DNA from: Micromonospora noduli
GTDB taxonomy: Bacteria; Actinomycetota; Actinomycetes; Mycobacteriales; Micromonosporaceae
Assembly: GCF_003264365.1 (NCBI RefSeq)
Contig: NZ_PYAK01000005.1
Location: 178,836-242,835, forward strand
Direction: 5' to 3'
DNA length: 64,000 nt
The number at the start of each line of letters is the position of its first letter. Position 1 is the stretch's first letter. The notes beneath the pieces were generated by a model, which was given only the letters and a program-made list of their open reading frames with translations, had not been told where the DNA came from and ran no database searches. The position numbers and the translations under genes are program-made. Shown here piece after piece: positions 58,919-64,000 of this stretch.

Positions 58919-59946
58919 GCGTTCCCCCCGTCCACGAAGGGGTTGAACCGGTTGGTGTAGATGTCGCCGGGCTTCGGACGGTCGCCCTTGAGCTCGCCCT
59001 CGGCCGCGAGCCAGTCGATCCAGGTGCCGAACTCCTGCTCACCGATCACGCCGCCGCGGCCGGCGACACCACTGCTCTTCCAGTACGCGACCAGCGACGG
59101 GTCCTCGTTGCGGCCGCGCTTGCCGATGATGTCCCGCATCCGGGCGACCACTGTCTCCCGGGGTTGGGTGCGAGCCCACTCGATGGCCTTGCCGACCCCC
59201 GTGACGAACGCCCTGACGGTCTCCGGGTTGCGCTTGATGAAGTCGTCCCGGAAGACGTAGGTGCCACCGCTGAAGGCGCCGAGCAGCTCGTAGTCGGTGA
59301 AGATGGTGCGGATGCCGCCACTGGCGACCGCCTTGTCGCGGATCACCCCGCCGAGCACCGCGACGTCGATCTGCCGCTGTCGCAGCGACTGCTCGGTGTT
59401 GACCGGTGGCAGGGCGACCAGCTCGACCTGCTTGATCTCGGCGGCGGTGAGACCGCCGCGGGCGAGCCAGGTCTTGAGCACTGCCTCGGCGTGCGCGCCG
59501 AGGGTGTTCATGCCGACCTTCCTGCCGATCAGGTCACGGGGGCTGCGGACCGGGCTCTCGTCGAGCACGTAGTAGCCCTGGAAGGTCTGCGCGTCCGAGC
59601 CGTAGTAGCTGACCACGGCGGTGATCGGGGCGTTGGCGGCGGCGAGCTTGACGATGGCGCCGTTGAACGCGCCGCCGAAGTCGCTCTGCCCGGTGGCGGT
59701 GGCCTGGATGTCCTGCGGGCCACCGGTGACGTTGCCGATCCACGTGAGCTTGACGTCGCCGAGGTAGCCGAGGTCGGCGGCGAGTTCGGGGAGGGTGACC
59801 TGACCGACCGAGCCCTGGTAGCGCAGCTCGTTGGCCTGGGCGCCGTCGGCTGCCGCGTCACCGCCGCAGCCGGCGGTGGCGGTGAGCACGACCAGCGCCG
59901 CAACGGCGGCGAGGGTACGCAGAACGGGACGACGGGGTGGGGACAT
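58915..59946 (-). CDS. Substrate-binding lipoprotein, SsuA-like
   Basis: 343 residues. Signal peptide with lipobox TATAGC (acylated Cys27). SsuA/NMT1-type binding domain: LRYQGSVGQVTLPELAADLG, NVTGGPQDIQATATGQSDFG, DVAVLGGVIRDKAVASGGIR. It captures the ligand outside and delivers it to the SsuC-like permease. First structural gene of the operon. Its ribosome site AGGAG is within a small perfect inverted repeat (59948-59958), which could slow initiation. Confidence 0.92.
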   Translation of the reverse strand: MSPPRRPVLRTLAAVAALVVLTATAGCGGDAAADGAQANELRYQGSVGQVTLPELAADLGYLGDVKLTWIGNVTGGPQDIQATATGQSDFGGAFNGAIVKLAAANAPITAVVSYYGSDAQTFQGYYVLDESPVRSPRDLIGRKVGMNTLGAHAEAVLKTWLARGGLTAAEIKQVELVALPPVNTEQSLRQRQIDVAVLGGVIRDKAVASGGIRTIFTDYELLGAFSGGTYVFRDDFIKRNPETVRAFVTGVGKAIEWARTQPRETVVARMRDIIGKRGRNEDPSLVAYWKSSGVAGRGGVIGEQEFGTWIDWLAAEGELKGDRPKPGDIYTNRFNPFVDGGNA

Positions 59947-60077
59947 GAGGAGTCTCCTGATCTGTCCACGATGGGAGCGGGGACGCCCGGATGAGGGCGT
60001 GCGGGCACGCTGCTCCGCGTTGAGCGGGCGGGCGATGGGAGTGCGGCACTGGAGCCGAGCCGGGTGAACCGGTCAGC

Positions 60078-60155
60078 TCAACAGAGCGCGCTCGCGTGCC
60101 GGACCAGGTCGACGTGCACACGAGCGGTGAGGAGAAGCTCATCCCGCTGCGACAT
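60078..60155 (-). CDS. Cys-terminated leader peptide upstream of the sulfur operon
   Basis: 25 residues from ATG 60155: MSQRDELLLTARVHVDLVRH followed by ASALC and the stop. The pattern (Arg, then HVDL-type block, last residue Cys) is that of the short leader peptides found upstream of sulfur and cysteine genes in actinobacteria. It ends 131 bp before the SsuA-like start. In between, a hairpin with ACGCCC/GGGCGT arms (59983-60000) and the RBS hairpin could form. Ribosome stalling at the Cys codon when cysteine is scarce could expose the operon. The mechanism is inferred. Confidence 0.68.
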   Translation of the reverse strand: MSQRDELLLTARVHVDLVRHASALC

Positions 60156-60403
60156 GACCCCATGCTGCCCGGGATCGGAACGAGCGGTCAACGGCCTTCC
60201 AGAAGATGAGACTTCTATCGCCGCCGATGTTACGAAGCGCTACGAGCAGCGTTTACCGTGCCGCAACACCTATCTGGTGGATAGAGATTGCGGCACTCGG
60301 TGGGCGACCGTCCAGGGCGGACGGCGAGAGGGTTTCAAAAGTTGACGGTTCGGGCATGTTCGATCTCGACACGGCAGGGAACGGTGACGAGGGGAGACCT
60401 CCG

Positions 60404-60583
60404 ATGGGCCTCATGTTTCGCAAGCGCAAGAAGTACGGTCCGATCATCCTGAACTTCACCGAGAACGGCTTCTCCTCGTGGAGCATCAAGATCGGTCGCT
60501 GGTCCTGGAACTCCAAGGCCCGTGCGCACCGGGTCGACCTGCCGGGTCCGCTGAGCTGGAAGCAGGACAAGTCCCGGTCGTAA
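60404..60583 (+). CDS. DUF4236-like small protein
   Basis: 59 residues; GGGGAG lies 7 nt before ATG 60404. The start MGLMFRKRKKYGPIILNFTE followed by NGFSSWSIKIGRWSWNS fits the DUF4236 family of small basic proteins found in actinobacteria and phages; function unknown. Divergent from the sulfur operon leader and followed by a terminator hairpin. Confidence 0.8.
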   Translation: MGLMFRKRKKYGPIILNFTENGFSSWSIKIGRWSWNSKARAHRVDLPGPLSWKQDKSRS

Positions 60584-60596
60584 GCCTCCCGGGAGT

Positions 60597-60633
60597 CGAG
60601 CGGGGTGCCGGTGATTCACCGGCACCCCGCTCG
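60597..60633. terminator. Strong hairpin between convergent genes
   Basis: Long inverted repeat (18-bp arms, one central base; the loop opens around ATTCA) starting 13 bp after the DUF4236 stop. It lies between that gene and the convergent hypothetical gene, so it probably terminates both. Confidence 0.75.
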
Positions 60634-60652
60634 GCGTCTGCGGGGTGGGCGC

Positions 60653-61537
60653 TCAGCGCACCAGGGTGATGATCTCGTCGCCGGCCAGCCGCCCGGACTC
60701 GCGATCGCGTCGCAGGGCACCGGCGTCGATCAGCTCAGCGAGCGCCTGGTTGGCGTCGGCGGCCCGATAGACGGTCGCGGTGAGGGTGTGCCGGCGCAGC
60801 TCGGTGACCGGCCGTGGCCCGCCCGCCCGCAACTCGGCCAGCAGCTCGTGAGCCAGCGGTTCGAGGTCGGGATCGCCGACCACGTCGACGGTCGTGCCGG
60901 TCGGGTCGAGCGGGTCGCGGTAGCGCACGCCGAGGTTCGCGCCGAGCTCCCAGAGCGCGTCACGGACCGCCTCCAGACTCCGGTCGGAGCGGCTGCCAAA
61001 CGCGATCACCCCGGCAGCCTCGCCGCCGGAGAGCACCGGTGCCACCTCGGCCACCAGGGGGAAGCCGGCGGAGACGAGCACGTCTCGGGCGCTGTCGCCG
61101 GTGTGCAGCAGCAGCTCTCCCGTCCGGCCGTTGGTCGCGGCGGTGAGCAGCTTCGGCGTCATGGCGCCGGGCAGGTCCACGAAGGAGAACAGCGGCGCGC
61201 CGGCCGCCCCGGCGGCCTTCACCGCGACCGGTAACCGGTAGGCGTCGCCGGGCAGCAGGTGCACTGTGACCTCGGCGGGCAGCTCCGCCTCGATCGGGCC
61301 GAGTCGGGCCGGCAGGTCGGCGGCGGCGTCGGCCAGCACCAGCACCGTCACCTGCCGGCCGCGCACCTGGTCGCCGTGCGTGGCGACCAGGCGCAGCGCG
61401 GCCTCCGCGCTGCCCGCGTCGGCGCCCGCGAGGGCTATGGTGGCCCGCCGGGAGCGGTGCAGGGCCGCGGGCAGCCAGGTCGTCAACTGGCGGACCAGCA
61501 GCTCGCGGAGGAAATCAGTGGTCCGGTCGGTCGGCAT
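60653..61537 (-). CDS. Hypothetical Rossmann-like protein
   Basis: 294 residues. Alternating strands and helices: LHRSRRATIALAGADAGSAE, RGRQVTVLVLADAAADLPAR, FSFVDLPGAMTPKLL, GVIAFGSRSDRSLEAVRDAL. The C-terminal part looks like a winged helix (RHTLTATVYRAADANQALAE, LIDAGALRRDRESGRLAGDE). No family is recognised with confidence; no catalytic motif visible. It stands alone. Confidence 0.65.
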   Translation of the reverse strand: MPTDRTTDFLRELLVRQLTTWLPAALHRSRRATIALAGADAGSAEAALRLVATHGDQVRGRQVTVLVLADAAADLPARLGPIEAELPAEVTVHLLPGDAYRLPVAVKAAGAAGAPLFSFVDLPGAMTPKLLTAATNGRTGELLLHTGDSARDVLVSAGFPLVAEVAPVLSGGEAAGVIAFGSRSDRSLEAVRDALWELGANLGVRYRDPLDPTGTTVDVVGDPDLEPLAHELLAELRAGGPRPVTELRRHTLTATVYRAADANQALAELIDAGALRRDRESGRLAGDEIITLVR

Positions 61538-61561
61538 CGGTCCGTTCTACCGTACGGGCGG

Positions 61562-62083
61562 TCAGGCCGGGACGGAGATCCCCACCCCGCCCCGGGTCTG
61601 CCCGCCGTAACGCTGCCGCTCGGCGTCCAGGTCGAGCCGACCGATCTGCTTGCGGGCGGCCAGCGCGGAGTCGTCGAGCAGGTCGGCCGGGATCAGCCAG
61701 ACCACCTCGAATTCGAGGCCGTCCGGGTCCTTGCCGTAGAGGCTCTTGGTAGTGCCGTGGTCGGAGGTGCCGGCCAGTGCGCCGGCCGCGGCGAGCCGCT
61801 CGGCGGTGGCGGCCAGCTCGTCGAGCGTGTCCACCTCCCAGGCGAGGTGATAGAGGCCGACGGTGGACCGGCCGGCGGTCGACCGCCCGGCGCCCGCGCC
61901 GATCTCGAAGAGGCCGAGGTCGTGGTCGTTGGTGGAGTCGGGGGCCTGGAGGAAGGTGGCGCCCCGGAAGCCGTCCGGGGTCATCGCCACCGGGCGGAAG
62001 CCCAGCACGTCGCTGTAGAACGCGACGCTGCGGGCGAGGTCACTGACGTAGAGGACCGCGTGGTTGAGCCGGTGGATACCCAT
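61562..62083 (-). CDS. VOC/glyoxalase-type dioxygenase-like protein
   Basis: 173 residues. Starts GIHRLNHAVLYVSDLARSVA with FYSDVLGFRPVAM, then GLYHLAWEVDTLDELAATAE and SLYGKDPDGLEFEVVWLIP. The His in LNHAVL, the His in YHLAW and the Glu in LEFEVVW match the metal ligands of extradiol dioxygenase-like VOC proteins. Divergent from a MarR gene, which shares an operator with it, so it is likely repressed until a substrate or drug appears. Confidence 0.9.
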   Translation of the reverse strand: MGIHRLNHAVLYVSDLARSVAFYSDVLGFRPVAMTPDGFRGATFLQAPDSTNDHDLGLFEIGAGAGRSTAGRSTVGLYHLAWEVDTLDELAATAERLAAAGALAGTSDHGTTKSLYGKDPDGLEFEVVWLIPADLLDDSALAARKQIGRLDLDAERQRYGGQTRGGVGISVPA

Positions 62084-62105
62084 GACCCGAGACTAGCGCG
62101 GTTTA

Positions 62106-62119
62106 GTTGAACATTCAAC
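62106..62119. promoter_or_regulatory. MarR-type operator between the VOC and MarR genes
   Basis: GTTGAA-CA-TTCAAC: 6-bp arms around a 2-bp centre, in a short divergent region. The TTGAA...TTCAA form is common for MarR/OhrR-type regulators. It would control both genes. Confidence 0.65.
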
Positions 62120-62132
62120 CATCGGGAGTATG

Positions 62133-62594
62133 ATGGCGGTCATGACCCGCTGGTTGGACCCCGACGAGCAGCGCACGTGGCGCGCGTACCTCACCGCTTC
62201 CCGGGTGCTGATGGACACTCTCGACCGTGAGCTGCAACGCGACGCGGGCATGCCGCACGCGTACTACGAGATCCTGGTCCAGCTCTCCGAGGCCCCCGGC
62301 CGTCAACTGCGCATGAGCCAGTTGGCGCAGGCTGCGGGGTCGTCGCGCAGCCGGCTCTCGCACGCCGTGGCCCGGCTGGAGGCCGCCGGCTGGGTGCGCC
62401 GCGAGGACTGCCCCACCGACCGGCGCGGGCAGATCGCGCTGCTCACCGACGAGGGTTTCGCCACCCTCGCGGCCGCCGCTCCCGGCCACGTCGAGGGGGT
62501 ACGCCGACACCTGTTCGACGCGTTGAGCCCCGCCCAGGTCGACCAGCTACGCCGGATCAGCGAGACCCTGGCCGAGCACCTGACCGGATCCTGA
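62133..62594 (+). CDS. MarR-family regulator
   Basis: About 153 residues. Winged helix: LVQLSEAPGRQLRMSQLAQA, SSRSRLSHAVARLEAAGWVR, then REDCPTDRRGQIALLTDEGF, typical of MarR. ATG 62133 has GGGAG 4 nt upstream; ATG 62130 and ATG 62142 are also possible. It is divergent from the VOC gene and probably controls it and itself from the palindrome at 62106-62119. Confidence 0.9.
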   Translation: MAVMTRWLDPDEQRTWRAYLTASRVLMDTLDRELQRDAGMPHAYYEILVQLSEAPGRQLRMSQLAQAAGSSRSRLSHAVARLEAAGWVRREDCPTDRRGQIALLTDEGFATLAAAAPGHVEGVRRHLFDALSPAQVDQLRRISETLAEHLTGS

Positions 62595-62651
62595 CCAATC
62601 GACACCGGCGCGGGTCTTGTACTTACCGTCGTCGGATGAGCACGATGGGGC

Positions 62652-64000
62652 GTGTCTTCCGGCTTCGGTGAACTGACTGATCAGGCGCACCACCTCGTGT
62701 CCTCCGGCGATCTGGCCGGCGCACAGCAACTGCTGTCCGACGCGCTCACCGACGCCGACCCCCGCCCGGCCAACGCCACTCCCGAGCTGGCCGAGGCGGC
62801 CAGCCTCCAGGCGCGGGTGCTGATCGCCCTCGGCGAGCCGCACTCGGCCCGCGGGTGGGCCGCCTTCGCGTACGCGGCCACCACCCGCCTGCACGGCCGC
62901 GCCGACCCGCGCACGGTGGCCGCGGCGGCGACCCTGGCCGCGGTGCTGCACCGGGTCGGCAGCCACTCCCGGGCGGCGCGGCTCTACCAGGAAGTCATCA
63001 TCGAGCTGACCGCACAGGACGGCCCGGAGTCACTGCGGGTGCTCGCCGCGCACGCCGACCTGGCCACCGTCGAGTACGCGCGCGGCCAGTGCACTGTGGC
63101 CCGCGACCGCCTCCAGGACGCCTGGGAGCTGCACCGCGAGGTGTACGGCGACGGGCACCCCAGCGGCATCAAGATGCTGGCGCGGCTCGGGGCGATGCAG
63201 CGCGACTGTGGGCAGTTCGCCGAGGCACACGACAACCTGGCGCTCGCCCGTGAGCTGTGCCGCCAGCACCTGCCCGCCGACGACCCGCTGGCCACCCAGG
63301 TGGCGGCCCTGGCCCGGGCGGCCGCCAGTCCCGACCACGCCTGCGCCGACAACCCGCCCACAGCTCGGGACACACCGGTCGTGCCGGCCGCCCGCGTCCC
63401 ACCGCACGGCGACGGGCCGGCCGAATCCGGCTACCACCCGCAGGCAGCCACAACCCACCACGCCGGGGCGGTGCCGAACCCCCGGCCGCCCTCCGACGAG
63501 GCGGTCGGGTCGACGGGCAGCAGATGGTCGACCGAAGCGGCGGACGAGCCGTCGCCCCACCCCACCGACCCTCCGGTGCCCCCGTCGGTGGTCGGGCTGG
63601 CCGGCGGCACTGAAGAGCAGCCCGGGGTGTACCGGCTGCACCCACCCGCCGACCCGTACGCGTCGCCCGACCCGAACCCGCTGTCCGACCAGCAGCAACC
63701 GTCCGACCCGTACGCGCGGCCCGACCCGTACCAGCAGCCCGATCCGTACGCGCGGCCCGACCCGTACACGCAGGTCGAGCCGTACACGCCGTCGCGGCTG
63801 CTGCCGGTGCCCGTGCACCGCGCGCCGCCGGAGCAGCGCAACCGGCTGGTACCGGTGCTGGTGGCCGGCGTGGTCGTGGTGCTCCTCGGCGCGGCAGCGG
63901 TGATCGCCGGGGTGGCCCGGGTCGACGGCGACGACGAACCGAACCCGCCGCCGGCCACCGCCTCGCCCACCGCCGGCGCGCCGGCCAGCACCGCGCCCGC
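62652..64000 (+). CDS. TPR-repeat membrane protein with proline-rich DPY repeats (3' end outside window)
   Basis: Open from GTG 62652 to the end of the window (at least 449 codons). Residues 1-200 are TPR-like helical pairs (DQAHHLVSSGDLAGAQQLLS, SHSRAARLYQEVIIELTAQD). A disordered Pro-rich region follows with a DPYARP/DPYQQP/DPYTQV tandem repeat at about 63700-63780. A single membrane helix (VPVLVAGVVVVLLGAAAVI) comes next, then the start of a Pro/Thr-rich outer part. So TPR inside, the rest outside the cell. No family name fits the whole. Confidence 0.75.
   Translation, partial: MSSGFGELTDQAHHLVSSGDLAGAQQLLSDALTDADPRPANATPELAEAASLQARVLIALGEPHSARGWAAFAYAATTRLHGRADPRTVAAAATLAAVLHRVGSHSRAARLYQEVIIELTAQDGPESLRVLAAHADLATVEYARGQCTVARDRLQDAWELHREVYGDGHPSGIKMLARLGAMQRDCGQFAEAHDNLALARELCRQHLPADDPLATQVAALARAAASPDHACADNPPTARDTPVVPAARVPPHGDGPAESGYHPQAATTHHAGAVPNPRPPSDEAVGSTGSRWSTEAADEPSPHPTDPPVPPSVVGLAGGTEEQPGVYRLHPPADPYASPDPNPLSDQQQPSDPYARPDPYQQPDPYARPDPYTQVEPYTPSRLLPVPVHRAPPEQRNRLVPVLVAGVVVVLLGAAAVIAGVARVDGDDEPNPPPATASPTAGAPASTAP

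Noticed and set aside
59947..60403. S-box or other SAM riboswitch before the sulfur operon
   Set aside because: I could not find the conserved core of any SAM riboswitch; the Cys-ending leader peptide explains the leader better.

Overview
The window is GC-rich, almost fully coding, and uses many GTG and some TTG starts. It carries an SsgA-family sporulation regulator, F420/mycothiol-type enzymes (an LLM oxidoreductase, a Ddn-like reductase, DinB proteins), secreted plant-polymer hydrolases with CBM2, CBM13 and FnIII modules, and many 1-8 bp gene overlaps. This points to a filamentous soil actinobacterium, most likely of the Micromonosporaceae. That assignment is inferred from gene content; no marker gene proves it.

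Layout. (1) 0-5.1 kb is a sugar-polymer locus: the end of an ABC sugar permease, an intracellular glycosidase, a LacI repressor, and a divergent secreted GH54 arabinofuranosidase with a ricin-type CBM13. (2) 5.5-27.8 kb is mostly housekeeping or accessory chromosome: VanZ protein, a MerR-controlled drug-exporter operon, DUF839 protein, VOC, cupin, GNAT and DinB proteins, two serine hydrolases, an aminoglycoside/fructosamine-kinase-like protein, an MFS exporter, two NarL-type histidine kinase/response regulator pairs around two membrane-lipid/VTT genes, an LLM oxidoreductase and an SDR/MerR divergent pair. (3) 28-36 kb holds a PAS-GAF protein, a secreted I36-type inhibitor, a SUKH-like protein, a GH53 galactanase, a CBM2-FnIII protein and a DUF1996 protein with a duplicated Cys-bounded insertion. 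(4) 36-42 kb is the most unusual part. A 1457-residue protein joins a caspase-like protease to four FtsK/EccC-type ATPase modules. It lies 3 bp downstream of a small EACC1-like protein and converges with two small helical (WXG/EspC-like) proteins. (5) 42-50.7 kb is accessory DNA ending at a tRNA-Val(CAC). It has small orphan proteins, a second SUKH-like paralogue, a type VII-style polymorphic toxin locus (YbaB-like, EspC-like, WXG-like, EndoU-like toxin, probable immunity protein), an IS3-type transposase fragment and two or three decayed phage-integrase 3' ends. (6) 50.7-64 kb returns to chromosome-type content: a TIGR02611 protein, the SsgA-like regulator, an SDR, AraC and Rrf2 regulators, a six-gene organosulfur uptake/oxidation operon preceded by a Cys-ending leader peptide, a DUF4236 protein, VOC/MarR genes, and the start of a TPR/proline-rich membrane protein running off the window.

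How the genes fit together. The carbohydrate genes suggest degradation of arabinogalactan-type polymers with LacI control. The sulfur operon would import an organosulfur compound and release sulfite with a two-component flavin monooxygenase; the leader peptide and a nearby Cys-free Rrf2 regulator suggest cysteine-linked control. The caspase-EccC/EACC1 locus and the EndoU toxin locus look like conflict systems, one intracellular and one export-based. No EccB, EccD, EccE or mycosin gene is in the window, so any secretion apparatus would be elsewhere.
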